A stretch of 24,792 nucleotides of DNA from Hinthialibacter sp964556895. Its GTDB lineage: Bacteria; Hinthialibacterota; Hinthialibacteria; Hinthialibacterales; Hinthialibacteraceae. Of the stretch, positions 1 through 8,185 are shown one piece after another. The notes below the pieces were generated by a model. The model saw nothing but the letters and a program-made list of their open reading frames with translations. It did not search any database and was not told the DNA's origin. Within the stretch, counting starts at the first letter, position 1, and every line of letters begins with the position of its first letter. A program made the position numbers and the translations under genes. Where the stretch lies: the NCBI GenBank assembly GCA_964556895.1, contig CAZKYC010000071.1:1-24792 (forward strand). The letters are read 5' to 3'.

Positions 1-55
1 TTTTGACCCAATTCCAGGTCATCCAGCAAGGGAAGTACTCAAATATCGGAAGAAC
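1..55 (+). repeat. Partial copy of the ~250 bp dispersed repeat (right end only)
   Basis: The first 55 bases match the right-hand end of the long repeats at 6816-7074 and 9501-9747 almost base for base, ending at the shared GGAAGAAC. The left part, including the hairpin, would lie outside the window. It sits just past the stop codon of the DUF481 gene, in the same orientation as the other copies. A short peptide can be read through it, but the copy at 9501-9747 carries a stop in that frame, so it is not coding. Confidence 0.9.
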
Positions 56-81
56 AATAAATATTCGTTGTAGCGAGACGG

Positions 82-1107
82 CTAAAACGAATATCCCACG
101 CCTAAGAGATATTCGATATCTTCTTCTTTTTGTCCCACCGCCGGGGTATTGTCATATTGCAACCGCACGCCGCCGTTCATCGACCACTGTTCGCTCCATT
201 GCCAGGTCAATATGGCGTCGAATATCGCGTACCAGTCTTCGACATCCTGAAGCCCCGGCAAGAGTTCAGCATTCTGGGTGTATTGCAATTTGTCTTTGAT
301 GATCCACCAGTCAAAGTGAGAGCCAATTCGGGCCGCGATATAGTCTTCATCGTCTGACGCGACGTCATAATCTTCGTTCACATACGAAATACCCAATTCG
401 CCGCTGAGGTTGTAGACCTCCGTCTCCCAGAACTGGTAGCCGGCCCCGGCGCCTGCGGAGGTACGCAAATCAAGCGCGCGTATTATGTCGCGGTCAAAGC
501 GTGTGGTGAAATACGAATAGAGTTGTTTGTTGAAGAAATAGTCATATTTAGCGGACAAAAACTGCTCGTCGCGGGTGTCGTCGCCGTTGTTTTCAGCGAA
601 GAAATAGCCGCCGCGAACTGTATAGCGGTCTTTTTGATTGCGTCGCGACATATCGACTGTCAGCGCGCCATCGGTCAGTTCGGTGTTGCCCTGATTGACG
701 TTAAGGCTGCCGACGACTTTGCCTTTCCAACTCACCGGGGTGGGCGTCGGAGGCGCGGGCGGCGCAATAGCGGCGACTTCATCAATGGTGATAGGAAAGC
801 GCGTCTTACCAACGCCGCGCACCACTTCGAGACGACCATCGTCTTTTACTTCAATCGAACCATGAATCACGCTGCCGTCGTCAAGATGAATGGGCTTGGC
901 CTCTTCGGTCTCGATGCCGGCGATCTGTTCCCATGAAATCTCAAGTTCGCCCGCGAACGCGGTCGACAGAATAACCGAACCCTCTTTCATATGGATGACT
1001 TCGCCCATCACGCGGCTTCCGTCTTTCGTTTCGATCCAGTCGCAAAACGCGGGCGCCGCGGCCATTGCGGCCAATCCAACCAGTACAAAAATTCGCAGGG
1101 ATTTCAT
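82..1107 (-). CDS. DUF481-family outer-membrane beta-barrel protein
   Basis: The product is a predicted exported outer-membrane protein of about 341 residues. It opens with a signal peptide (MKSLRIFVLVGLAAMAAAPAF, then a Cys, so lipidation or normal cleavage are both possible). Residues ~22-110 form small beta-rich repeats of the type 'DGSRVMGEV...DGSVIHGSI', followed by a Pro-rich linker (PPAPPTPTP). From ~125 to the end there are alternating amphipathic strands rich in Tyr and Trp, finishing in YSF; a terminal Phe is typical of BAM-assembled barrels. This layout matches DUF481 proteins, whose function is unknown. I chose the ATG at 1107 because GGAG lies 6 nt upstream; the ATG at 1119 has no ribosome site. 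It is followed by a repeat copy at the window edge. No operon partner is evident. Confidence 0.8.
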   Translation of the reverse strand: MKSLRIFVLVGLAAMAAAPAFCDWIETKDGSRVMGEVIHMKEGSVILSTAFAGELEISWEQIAGIETEEAKPIHLDDGSVIHGSIEVKDDGRLEVVRGVGKTRFPITIDEVAAIAPPAPPTPTPVSWKGKVVGSLNVNQGNTELTDGALTVDMSRRNQKDRYTVRGGYFFAENNGDDTRDEQFLSAKYDYFFNKQLYSYFTTRFDRDIIRALDLRTSAGAGAGYQFWETEVYNLSGELGISYVNEDYDVASDDEDYIAARIGSHFDWWIIKDKLQYTQNAELLPGLQDVEDWYAIFDAILTWQWSEQWSMNGGVRLQYDNTPAVGQKEEDIEYLLGVGYSF

Positions 1108-1152
1108 ATCAGTCTCCATGAGCCAAATCGAATATTGTTCATTGTATTTAAG

Positions 1153-2979
1153 TCACAGCGCCAACGACTTGTAAACAGGCCCAAACTGTTGGCACGCCTT
1201 TTGAATCTCAGTGTAATACCATTGATACCGCTGGATCAGGTCTGGTTCATTGTCAGGCGCAGTGTCGAAAAAGCCTTCTCGGCGAATCTCAACCATCAGA
1301 CGTTCGAGCGCCGCTTGAAGTTCGTGATATAAGCGATAGCCGTCTTCGATAGTTTGACGCGCTGGCTCCAGGTCAGAAATGGTTACATCGCCTGCTTCAA
1401 TCGCGTTCAACGCCTCTGTCGCTGACGCTTCACACTGTTCAATATGACCGGCGATTTCTAGAACGCTTTTCTGAAACGCGCTTTGGTCTCGCTGTGGCGG
1501 CGTGAGGGTGTTCAACACGTTTCCATTCACCGGTTGTTGGCAATAGATCGCCAGCGCGTCTTCGAGGCGCATGACCTCCGTCCCGGCGATTCGGGCGCCG
1601 CCTTCGCTGGCGTCGATACACATGCGGCCCGATTGGGCGATGAGTTGTTCTAACAGCCGAAGCGCTTCATAAAAGGTCGAAATGGTGGGGTATTCATTGC
1701 CATCCACTCCTTCGACCATGAGGGTATCCACCAGGTCGCTGGCCTCGCCGCGCGTGTATAGCATTTTGTTGGCCTGGAGATCAGTTTGAACGCCTGATTT
1801 CAGCGCTGTTCCAGACGCGTGAGACTGGCCGCTTTCATTTGAGAAACATAAATCCAACCCGACAAACAGAATGGGGTCGCACCCCAACAACACCGCCATG
1901 TTAAACGCGGCGACGGCGACGTTGGTGCTGAACGCCAACTGGTCAGTTTCTGTGAGTTCCAGCCCCTTCAAATAAGCGTGAACGGCATGATTGCGATTGG
2001 GCATGTAAACCTTCGGCCCGTTGAGCAACGCTGCAACGTTTGGGTCAACCTGTGGATCAAGCGCCGCTGGGACAGTACTGAGGTTTTTTATGCCTTCAAA
2101 GTGGGCGCGGTTCAATTCGCTGGGGTCTTTGGTCACGACCAAAGATGGCTCGACGCCATGATGCATTAACGGCTTCAGGCTGGTGTCACAAGCAATGATC
2201 ACCGCATGGTGGTTGGCAGCGCGTAGCTGTTGAATATTTTTGTCGAGAGACGGCCCAGCGGCGGCGATGATCGCTGGGGTGTTATTGCCCGCGCCTGCAA
2301 CCTCCCTGGGCAACCAGGCCCTTACCGCAAGAGGCAGGTTTTGGATTAAATGTTGTTGGCAACGCGCGCCGTGAACTTCCATATGATGAAGGATCTGGTG
2401 TTTGGTGGTTAAAATTCTTCGCCCCTCTTCGCGCAAGGTGTGAACAACGCTGGATGGGTAAGCGGGCGCAAACGGCAATGGTAGGATTTGAATGTCGCTG
2501 CTGAGTACATGCTCCATCTGGCGAAGCAACGCCTGATAAAGCGTTTGAGAGTCGTCTCCCAATACCATTTCGAGATTGTTACACTGGGCCAGTGCGCTCA
2601 TTTCGGTACAAGCCATAGACTGGATGAACCAGTCAGCCTCTGGCTCAAACACAATCAGCGCGCGAATATCGCTTCCGTATAATTTGGTCCATTCCAACAC
2701 ATGAAGCCCCAGCCCCCAGCCGAGAATGACACAAACGCCGCCTGTGGGCGGGTTGGCCGCCGCCCATCGAGACGCCTCGTTTTTCGGGTCATATTGGCTG
2801 TGAAGATTAACGTTGGCGCCCTGAACAGTGGTTTTCATGGTCCAGCCGCCATTGCGGGCGGGGCTGATTTCCGCTTCTAGCCGGGCCGAAAGCCAGGCTC
2901 CGGCGTCGATCTGGCGAACCAACACAGGAAAACGCTGTTCTAGAAACTGGCGATTGGCGTCTGCCAACGCGTCATTCAT
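1153..2979 (-). CDS. DUF115 / Maf-like protein (6-hydroxymethylpterin pyrophosphokinase MptE-like fold)
   Basis: A cytoplasmic protein of 608 residues with no signal peptide. The central region has the hallmark of the DUF115 family: a strand ending in 'AAAGPSLDKN' (GPSL at residues 242-245), then 'IIACDTSLKPL' and 'VVTKDPS', with 'FVGLDLCFSN' further on. The N-terminal third carries 'ILGWGLGLHVLE' (about 85-96) and 'IVFEPEADWF' (about 109-118), as in Maf-type proteins. Relatives include Maf proteins needed for flagellin glycosylation with nonulosonic acids, and MptE of pterin biosynthesis. No flagellar or nonulosonate genes are visible here, so the substrate cannot be assigned; transfer of a sugar to a surface protein is possible. 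The C-terminal ~120 residues are helical and possibly coiled. It is 45 nt upstream of the DUF481 gene on the same strand, so co-transcription is possible. Confidence 0.75.
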   Translation of the reverse strand: MNDALADANRQFLEQRFPVLVRQIDAGAWLSARLEAEISPARNGGWTMKTTVQGANVNLHSQYDPKNEASRWAAANPPTGGVCVILGWGLGLHVLEWTKLYGSDIRALIVFEPEADWFIQSMACTEMSALAQCNNLEMVLGDDSQTLYQALLRQMEHVLSSDIQILPLPFAPAYPSSVVHTLREEGRRILTTKHQILHHMEVHGARCQQHLIQNLPLAVRAWLPREVAGAGNNTPAIIAAAGPSLDKNIQQLRAANHHAVIIACDTSLKPLMHHGVEPSLVVTKDPSELNRAHFEGIKNLSTVPAALDPQVDPNVAALLNGPKVYMPNRNHAVHAYLKGLELTETDQLAFSTNVAVAAFNMAVLLGCDPILFVGLDLCFSNESGQSHASGTALKSGVQTDLQANKMLYTRGEASDLVDTLMVEGVDGNEYPTISTFYEALRLLEQLIAQSGRMCIDASEGGARIAGTEVMRLEDALAIYCQQPVNGNVLNTLTPPQRDQSAFQKSVLEIAGHIEQCEASATEALNAIEAGDVTISDLEPARQTIEDGYRLYHELQAALERLMVEIRREGFFDTAPDNEPDLIQRYQWYYTEIQKACQQFGPVYKSLAL

Positions 2980-3308
2980 TCAAACTACTCACTCTCAATA
3001 AGGTAAAAGGCTTCGCCCGATTGTGGCGCCCCGCTGTCATTCTCACAAGGAACCGTCGCGTCAACTTTGAAACAGCGTTCTAACGATTTAAACTAGAAAC
3101 CGAAATGAAAAAAATACTATCTCGTTGAAGCAGGCCTGGGTATAACTCTGCTCGTTTCAGTGCGGGCTTTCAGGCCCATTTGCACAGGCGCTCCCAAAGT
3201 TGCACCCAGGCCTAATCACGTTTATAAATAATAGATAAGGCTAAATCCCTTTTCATCTATTTTTGGATATAGCGTCAAATTTCAAAAGAAAGTCATTGAA
3301 TCATTCTC
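2980..3308. other. Gene-free divergent region between the DUF115 gene and trmB
   Basis: This 329 bp stretch separates divergent genes and should hold promoters for both. The only clear structure is the hairpin repeat at 3132-3213. The AT-rich stretch after about 3220 is a likely trmB promoter region, but I could not choose a convincing -35/-10 pair. Confidence 0.5.
3132..3213 (+). repeat. Dispersed hairpin repeat, core-only copy with variant arms
   Basis: Left arm 3132-3150 (AGGCCTGGGTATAACTCTG) and right arm 3195-3213 (CAAAGTTGCACCCAGGCCT) are complementary at 16 of 19 positions plus one G-U pair, with a 44-nt loop. The loop contains a smaller GGGC/GCCC hairpin. It shares arms and the loop segment TGCACAGGCGCTCCC with the copies at 6816-7074 and 9501-9747, but lacks most of their flanking ~170 bp. 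Its inner loop segment TGCGGGCTTT is shared with the half-copy at 20163. One arm pair differs from the other copies on both sides (C-G here, A-T there). Confidence 0.85.
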
Positions 3309-3959
3309 ATGGCTAAAACCGTCTACGAATATGACCCCAAAATGGATGATATATTCATTCATCCAGGATCAATTGACGAAACGTTGAACTTTGAAAACAT
3401 TTTTGGCAACACCAACCCAGTCGAAATTGAGATTGGCTGCGGCAAGGGACGCTTCATTCTCGCTGAATCTAAAGCACGGCCTGATGTCAATTTCATCGCA
3501 ATCGAACGCTCTCTCAAGATCATCCGAATTGCCGCCTCACGCGCTGCAAAGGCCGACCACCCTAACCTCGCCTTTCTCAACCTGGACGCAGATATGGTCG
3601 TCAAATTGCTGGTTAAACCCAAAAGCGTCCTGACCTACCACGTTTACTTTCCCGATCCCTGGCCCAAAGCCCGGCATCACAAGCGTAGATTATTTAACTC
3701 ACGGCTATTACAAAAGATGGCTGAAACCCTATTACCCCAAGGAAAACTTAAACTCAAGTCAGATCATGCCGAATATTATAATGATGCTGATGGGCGGATT
3801 CTCGCCTCTGGTTTGTTTAAGAAAGTAAATAAATATGTCTCACATGAAACGATTCGAGACATTCTTGAGGCGGGAGATGAAGCATCTCATTACGAAGTCA
3901 AGTGGAGAAAAGAAGCGCGTCCAATTCACTCAAGTGAATACAAGATTTTAAGAGATTAA
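3309..3959 (+). CDS. trmB: tRNA (guanine-N7-)-methyltransferase TrmB
   Basis: A cytoplasmic SAM-dependent enzyme that methylates N7 of guanine, normally G46 in the tRNA variable loop. The SAM-binding motif I is 'EIGCGKGRFI' at residues 41-50. The acidic end of the next strand is 'FIAIERS' (62-68). The family signature 'FPDPWPKARHHKRRL' is at 114-128, and the C-terminal 'SDHAEYYND' holds further conserved acidic residues. At 216 residues it has the usual length for a bacterial TrmB without extra domains. Codon choice looks somewhat more AT-rich than in the genes to its right. The start ATG follows a weak purine stretch only. It appears to be monocistronic: an own promoter is likely for the next gene. 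Confidence 0.95.
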   Translation: MAKTVYEYDPKMDDIFIHPGSIDETLNFENIFGNTNPVEIEIGCGKGRFILAESKARPDVNFIAIERSLKIIRIAASRAAKADHPNLAFLNLDADMVVKLLVKPKSVLTYHVYFPDPWPKARHHKRRLFNSRLLQKMAETLLPQGKLKLKSDHAEYYNDADGRILASGLFKKVNKYVSHETIRDILEAGDEASHYEVKWRKEARPIHSSEYKILRD

Positions 3960-4013
3960 AAGTATCGCTAAGAATAACAGATATTTACAACATAGCCAGC
4001 ATCCAAAATTCTG

Positions 4014-4041
4014 TTGTTTTTTTTATATACTCCGTTATACT
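4014..4041 (+). promoter_or_regulatory. Candidate sigma-70-type promoter of the small membrane-protein gene
   Basis: TTGTTT at 4014-4019 and TATACT at 4036-4041 are separated by 16 nt, giving a start point around 4048 and a short leader before the ATG at 4070. The -10 matches the consensus at five of six positions. The intergenic gap of 110 nt after trmB supports an independent promoter. Confidence 0.4.
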
Positions 4042-4069
4042 ATTAGGTGTAAAACTTTGGAGAGCTGCC

Positions 4070-4531
4070 ATGCCAGAAGAATTTAACAATCTTTATAAAA
4101 ATTCTGATGTCTCAATGGAGGCGTTTCTCTCATTGAGTGTCGGTTGTATTGCGTTGATTGTTTTGATTGTGTTTCTCCACAAGCGATATTTGCGATATGT
4201 CAAAGAGCGAGAATTTTTAGAAGAAATTCAAACGCTTGAGATGGAACAAAGTGAGAGCGACACATTGTTTAGCCTGGTTCGCCGCTATGCCCTCAATGAA
4301 CCGGTTGACATATTGTATTCACAGCGCTTGTTTGACGAATTGGCGGTGAAAGAGATTTCACGCGTTTTAGGCTCACCGTTGTCTAAAGAGAACAAGACCA
4401 AGTTTGTCAATATGATCTATAACATCCGTCAAAAGACCTACAACCAGACGTTTACTCCAGAGTCGATGAATCCTGAAGCCGCCAAGTCTGGTGAACCAAA
4501 AGAAACCGAAACGCCAGTCGCCGCATCATAA
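4070..4531 (+). CDS. Small single-pass membrane protein of unknown function
   Basis: I do not recognise this 153-residue protein. Residues ~17-36 (AFLSLSVGCIALIVLIVFLH) form one strong membrane helix, followed at once by a positive patch (KRYLRYVKER), so the C-terminal ~115 residues should be cytoplasmic. That part is helical and charged (EREFLEEIQTLEMEQ), with a compact middle section containing 'RRYALNEPVDILYSQRLFDELA', here split between acidic and hydrophobic faces, and a low-complexity tail rich in Glu, Pro and Lys. The start is supported by GGAGAG about 7 nt upstream of the ATG. It lies between trmB and a membrane glycosyltransferase in the same direction, but gaps on both sides leave operon membership open. 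Confidence 0.7.
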   Translation: MPEEFNNLYKNSDVSMEAFLSLSVGCIALIVLIVFLHKRYLRYVKEREFLEEIQTLEMEQSESDTLFSLVRRYALNEPVDILYSQRLFDELAVKEISRVLGSPLSKENKTKFVNMIYNIRQKTYNQTFTPESMNPEAAKSGEPKETETPVAAS

Positions 4532-4630
4532 TCAACCTCTTTATTTAATTTCACTCATCAACGTATATAGGGGTGCAACAGACTCAACCTGTTCCTGTAG
4601 AATAGCTCAACCTTAAACCAGTTGAGCGAC

Positions 4631-5995
4631 ATGAAACTGTCTGACGTTTTATCTTTTCTTAAATTATACCGAACCGATATCGCCCTTTGTTTGGGGCTGT
4701 TCACTATCGCCCTGTGTTTGAGGTTGTTGTGGGTTGGCGTGGTTCATCCCCCTCCCTTCTCAGACATGGAAGACTATTACATCTGCGGCCTCAACCTGCT
4801 CAAGGGCGAGCCGCTCGCTCAGGCTCCTGACCGTTTGGCCTATCGCGCTCCGCTTTACCCGACGTTTATCGCGGCAGTGAGCATAGCTTTCAGCGGAACG
4901 CTTGTCCCGCTGCGAATCTGCCAAGCGGTTTTAGGCGCGATGTCGCCTGTCTTGTTGTATGTCATTGTTCGGCTTTGGCTGGAGCCGATGCGCGACTTCC
5001 CGTTGCCGACTGTGCTTAAGCGTCCTCATGCTATTCCGGCGCTGGTCGGGCTGGCGTTAGTATTTATGGAAGAACACATCTTTTTCACTGGCCTGGTGAT
5101 GACCGAGACGCTCTATCTCTTTTGCCTTTTGGCTTGGGTGTTGGTTGGAACATTGGCGCAGCGAAATGAATACGATTGGCTCTACATTTTCTTTTCGCTT
5201 CTGCTTGGCGTGTTAACGTTAATTCGACCTATTTCGTTATTTTTTATTCCCATCGTTGTGTACAGTTCACTCGCAGCCGTCCCCCAAAGCCAATGGAAAC
5301 GCCGCCTGTGGGCGCCAATGTTCGCCTGGCTAGTCCCGGTTCTTCCTTGGACGATACGCAACGGTGTCATGCTTGGGGCGCTGGTGTTAGTCACGACCAA
5401 CTCCGGTGTGAATTTTTATATCGGCCAGCACCAGAACTACAGCTACTACTACACCGGCGATAAAGAGACCATCCGGCAATATCTGGCTGAACGCGGCGAA
5501 AGCAACGAAGTCATCGAAGACCGCTTGTTTCTTCGAACGGGACTTGAATCGCTAGGCGAAGACCCGCTCGGCTTTTTTACCCGCGCCGCGAAAAAGATGT
5601 ATTACCTTTTTGTCATGCAAGAACCGCCCTGGCCGTGGATGGAATATCCGACAAAACATGGCGACGCCATCGTCTCTGGGTTGGCGTTTCCTGGGTCAAA
5701 CGTATTGCCGATTTTTGGCTGGAACCCGGTACTGCTTCTATTAGCCATAACTGGCATTGTCTACTGTTGGATGATTGGTTTGCGCCAGGGGTTTCCGCTG
5801 TCGATGATCGCGCTCTATTCGTTGGCCTGCATCATCTATTTCGCTCGCACGCGCTTTCGGCTGCCGCTTGATCCGCTGCTGCTTTACTACGCCTTTTTGG
5901 GCGCGGCTTCGCTTGTTGACGGCGCGGTTTGGGGCTATGGTAAGTGGTTGTTTCGTCGGCCCTCCAGCCGTGACGAACCAGTCCCATATTCCTAA
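4631..5995 (+). CDS. Polytopic membrane glycosyltransferase, GT39/ArnT/PMT-like (GT-C fold)
   Basis: About 454 residues with roughly ten membrane helices. After the first helix comes the periplasmic loop 'PPFSDMEDYYICGLNLLKG' (residues ~37-55) and then 'DRLAYRAPLYPTFIA', the acidic-loop pattern of GT-C enzymes that use a polyprenyl-phosphate sugar as donor; the Asp/Glu pair is the likely catalytic site. Members of this group glycosylate lipids, envelope polysaccharide or exported proteins on the periplasmic face. The acceptor cannot be read from the sequence. I chose the ATG at 4631; a TTG three codons earlier (4622) is also open but has no better ribosome site. The next gene begins 13 nt after the stop, so the two are probably co-transcribed. 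Confidence 0.75.
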   Translation: MKLSDVLSFLKLYRTDIALCLGLFTIALCLRLLWVGVVHPPPFSDMEDYYICGLNLLKGEPLAQAPDRLAYRAPLYPTFIAAVSIAFSGTLVPLRICQAVLGAMSPVLLYVIVRLWLEPMRDFPLPTVLKRPHAIPALVGLALVFMEEHIFFTGLVMTETLYLFCLLAWVLVGTLAQRNEYDWLYIFFSLLLGVLTLIRPISLFFIPIVVYSSLAAVPQSQWKRRLWAPMFAWLVPVLPWTIRNGVMLGALVLVTTNSGVNFYIGQHQNYSYYYTGDKETIRQYLAERGESNEVIEDRLFLRTGLESLGEDPLGFFTRAAKKMYYLFVMQEPPWPWMEYPTKHGDAIVSGLAFPGSNVLPIFGWNPVLLLLAITGIVYCWMIGLRQGFPLSMIALYSLACIIYFARTRFRLPLDPLLLYYAFLGAASLVDGAVWGYGKWLFRRPSSRDEPVPYS

Positions 5996-6007
5996 AGGAA
6001 ACCGATC

Positions 6008-6700
6008 ATGGCCTCAACGCCGAGAGACCTCTATGCACCTTCAGCCAGTTGGGGAACACTAGTCGATGTCATCGCGCCAACCCCCCGTGGGATGGACCCC
6101 GCGTTCATTCGCGCCAAAGAAGCCTTCGACCGCTATAGCGCCACCATCGGCGGCGATATTGGCGAAGCGATTAAACTTTGCAAAGACCACCTGGAGCGCT
6201 TTCTTCAAAAAGCCCAGGAAATCATCGAAGGCGAAGCAGGCCCGCAACCCGGCCGCTTGGGCCGCTTAAAACCGTTCCCCTATGGCGGCGCAGAGCTTCA
6301 GTTTCAAGTATTTCAATACAACGGCCTTGATTCGGTCTCGATTCGAGAAGATAAATTCGCCGCTGTCTTGACACAATATGACCTGTTTCATGAGACCATG
6401 CGGTTTATGGAAAAGAAGGTAGATGAGGGAAACCTTGGGCCGCTGAAAAACAGTTTTTTGTTCATCCACAAACCGCTCAAGCAAGCCGCTGAAGCGCTTG
6501 ACCCCGCATTAGAAAAAACCAATGTCATCCGCACCACGGTCTTTGGCGAAAAACCCGACCCGACTTACGTCCACATCACGGGCGATGAACCCAACGACGA
6601 TGTCGAGCCAGGGACCATCTGCCGCATTCTGAAACCCGGCTATCAATCAGAAGGCCGCGAGATTCAAGAAGGCGTGGTCTTAATCGCCTCGAAGAAGTGA
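6008..6700 (+). CDS. Divergent GrpE-like protein (GrpE-type C-terminal domain)
   Basis: A soluble 230-residue protein. Its last ~50 residues follow the GrpE pattern: 'FGEKPDPTYVHIT' corresponds to the GrpE 'G..FDP..HEA' segment, and 'VEPGTICRILKPGY' then 'EGREIQEGVVLIASKK' corresponds to the GrpE beta-domain ending 'pGtV..v.qkGY...R..R.A.V.VAK'. GrpE is the nucleotide-exchange factor of DnaK, and this domain contacts the DnaK nucleotide-binding domain. The N-terminal ~170 residues are not a normal GrpE: instead of one long coiled-coil helix there is a helix (~35-75), a Gly/Pro-rich bend with 'KPFPYGGAELQFQVF', and another helical part. So the function is inferred from the C-terminus only. AAAGGAAA precedes the ATG by ~8 nt. 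It is 13 nt downstream of the glycosyltransferase gene. No dnaK or dnaJ is nearby. Confidence 0.6.
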   Translation: MASTPRDLYAPSASWGTLVDVIAPTPRGMDPAFIRAKEAFDRYSATIGGDIGEAIKLCKDHLERFLQKAQEIIEGEAGPQPGRLGRLKPFPYGGAELQFQVFQYNGLDSVSIREDKFAAVLTQYDLFHETMRFMEKKVDEGNLGPLKNSFLFIHKPLKQAAEALDPALEKTNVIRTTVFGEKPDPTYVHITGDEPNDDVEPGTICRILKPGYQSEGREIQEGVVLIASKK

Positions 6701-6815
6701 AACCAGATAATGGATCGGCTCGCGCTATATTGATCCACCAAAGAATAAGGTTGATTTCAAATAGTGCGTCAACAACCCCAACCCGACAAACTGTTTACTG
6801 GCGGCAAAAAAAAAC

Positions 6816-7074
6816 GGCTCATCCGGGATTTGGATACGTTCTCTCAAATTGAATTAAAATTTCCAGACACGATCTCAAGGATAATTTTTTTATCGTTGTA
6901 TTAGGCATGGGTACAACTCTGCTCGCTTCGGCGCCGCTCCGCTTTGTTGCACAGGCGCTCCCAGAGTTGCACCCATGCTTGAGTTGGATTGTCTATTATT
7001 GAAAGTACGCATATCGTTTTTTGACCCAATTCCAGGTCATCCAGCAAGGGAAATACTCAAATATCGGAAGAACC
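6816..7074 (+). repeat. Full copy of the ~250 bp dispersed hairpin repeat
   Basis: This copy fills most of the gap 6701-7105 between two convergent genes. It aligns with 9501-9747 from GGCTCATC to GGAAGAACC, differing by a few substitutions and a 12-nt insertion near 6837-6848. Hairpin arms lie at 6903-6921 (AGGCATGGGTACAACTCTG) and 6962-6980 (CAGAGTTGCACCCATGCTT), pairing at 17 of 19 positions plus one wobble, with a 40-nt loop that can form an inner GCGCC/GGCGC stem. The right part equals bases 1-55 of the window. The rest of the gap (6701-6815) holds only a short TGGATC/GATCCA inverted repeat at 6711-6737. Confidence 0.92.
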
Positions 7075-7105
7075 AAAAAAACGATGTCTATTTTTGAAAT
7101 GGCTT

Positions 7106-7477
7106 CTAGTTTTTCGCATTACAATCGGCGCAAAGTCCATACATCAGTATTTCATGACTTTCAAGATGAAACCCAGTTGGCGTCAATCGTTTTAAACCAC
7201 TGACACAGCCCTTTACCTCAAACACCTTCTGGCATTGCCTGCATTGAAAATGGTGATGATGGCGTTTGCCGGCTTTTTCGTAGCGGATCGGTTCGCCAGG
7301 AAACTCAACAGCAACAATTTTATTTTCTCCAACTAGCCAATTGATATTCCGATAGACGGTTGCTATGCCCAAATCAACCACCTTTGATGCTTCTTTTAAC
7401 AGTTCTTGAGGGGTTAATGGACGCTTAACCGTCTCGAACACTTCTACAATAGCGGAACGTTGTCTGGTATTTCTCAT
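7106..7477 (-). CDS. Fur-family metalloregulator (Zur/PerR-like)
   Basis: A cytoplasmic DNA-binding repressor of 123 residues from the chosen start. The N-terminal winged helix includes 'TRQRSAIVEVFE' and the recognition-helix region 'DLGIATVYRNINWL' (35-48). The C-terminal dimerisation half has 'RHHHHFQCRQC' (72-82), a metal site typical of Fur, and two CxxC pairs (C79/C82 and C116/C119) forming the structural zinc site. Whether it senses Zn, Fe or peroxide cannot be decided; the neighbouring MerC gene favours a metal-homeostasis role, perhaps Zur. A longer reading begins at 7528, but a Fur-box-like sequence at 7507-7526 would then lie inside the gene; starting at ATG 7477 puts that box ~30 nt upstream. 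AGAGAG precedes this ATG. Divergent from merC-like gene. Confidence 0.85.
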   Translation of the reverse strand: MRNTRQRSAIVEVFETVKRPLTPQELLKEASKVVDLGIATVYRNINWLVGENKIVAVEFPGEPIRYEKAGKRHHHHFQCRQCQKVFEVKGCVSGLKRLTPTGFHLESHEILMYGLCADCNAKN

Positions 7478-7506
7478 AGCTCTCTTGACAATTTCCTCAT
7501 TCTTTC

Positions 7507-7526
7507 GATAATAATAATTGTTTATC
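7507..7526. promoter_or_regulatory. Candidate Fur/Zur box in front of the regulator gene
   Basis: GATAATAATAATTGTTTATC has GATAA and TTATC at its ends as an inverted repeat, and its first 12 bases match the classic Fur consensus GATAATGATAAT at 11 positions. It lies in the divergent region of the regulator and the MerC-domain gene, so it could serve autoregulation and control of both. AT-rich sequence makes a chance match possible. Confidence 0.45.
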
Positions 7527-7652
7527 ATTTAGGATCTGCTCTGTACTCACGAAACCCTAAAACCACGTTGAAACTAACTTCTCAGTATCTGTTCAACGAT
7601 ATGAAAACTCAACAGTCAACCAATAGAAAAATCAGTAAAAGGTGATTATAAG

Positions 7653-8135
7653 ATGATGACAAAAAAAATAAACAGGATTGACCAAATGGGACTCTACGCA
7701 TCGTCGCTATGCGCCCTTCATTGTTGCATTATGCCGTTTTTGATCGCTGTGACGCCATTAATAGGATTCAAATTTCTTGCTTCAAACGAATTTGAATGGC
7801 TCATGATATCACTGGCTGGATTACTCGGTGGAATTGGAACATTCACTGGTTTTTGGATGCACCAGAATAGATCTGCAATCATTTTGTTTTGTGTTGGTAT
7901 CTTTACTCTGGTTTCAAACCAAATTGTACATGCAACGACAAATCTTGACGCTTGTTGTTCTCTTCACTCTACAAATCAAGAAGTAGCTGCTTGGACTATG
8001 TTCCCCCCTGTGATTGGTGGAATACTCATTGCATCATCGCACATCGTCAATCAACATCTGTGCAAACAGTGTGAGACATGCAATAACGAATCGGATGCAA
8101 ATAGCGAGAACCAATGCGGTGAAATCAAGCCATGA
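7653..8135 (+). CDS. MerC-domain inner-membrane protein
   Basis: About 160 residues with four predicted membrane helices (roughly 15-38, 47-68, 74-92 and 112-132). The first helix carries the MerC signature 'CALHCCIMP' (C20, C24, C25, P28), and later Cys residues occur in 'DACCSLH' and the tail 'CKQCETC'. MerC of mercury operons moves Hg(II) across the inner membrane; chromosomal MerC-domain proteins next to Fur/Zur regulators are thought to act in metal handling, so mercury resistance should not be assumed, and no merA, merT or merR is present. AAAGG lies about ten nt before the first of two adjacent ATG codons. The gene is visibly more AT-rich than most others here. It is divergent from the Fur-family gene and convergent with the oxidoreductase (50 nt between stops). 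Confidence 0.85.
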   Translation: MMTKKINRIDQMGLYASSLCALHCCIMPFLIAVTPLIGFKFLASNEFEWLMISLAGLLGGIGTFTGFWMHQNRSAIILFCVGIFTLVSNQIVHATTNLDACCSLHSTNQEVAAWTMFPPVIGGILIASSHIVNQHLCKQCETCNNESDANSENQCGEIKP

Positions 8136-8185
8136 TTCTGGTTTCATCAGTCTGTTTGGGTTGGTCGATCATACCATACCACGCC

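Noticed and set aside
3..299. Open frame beginning MTQFQVIQQGKYSNIGRT, also seen at 7021
   Set aside because: The shared peptide comes from the repeat DNA itself; the copy at 9501-9747 has a stop in the same frame, and the downstream parts differ completely.
7653..8135. Mercury-resistance operon
   Set aside because: Only a MerC-domain protein is present; merR, merT, merP and merA are absent and the paired regulator is Fur-type, not MerR.
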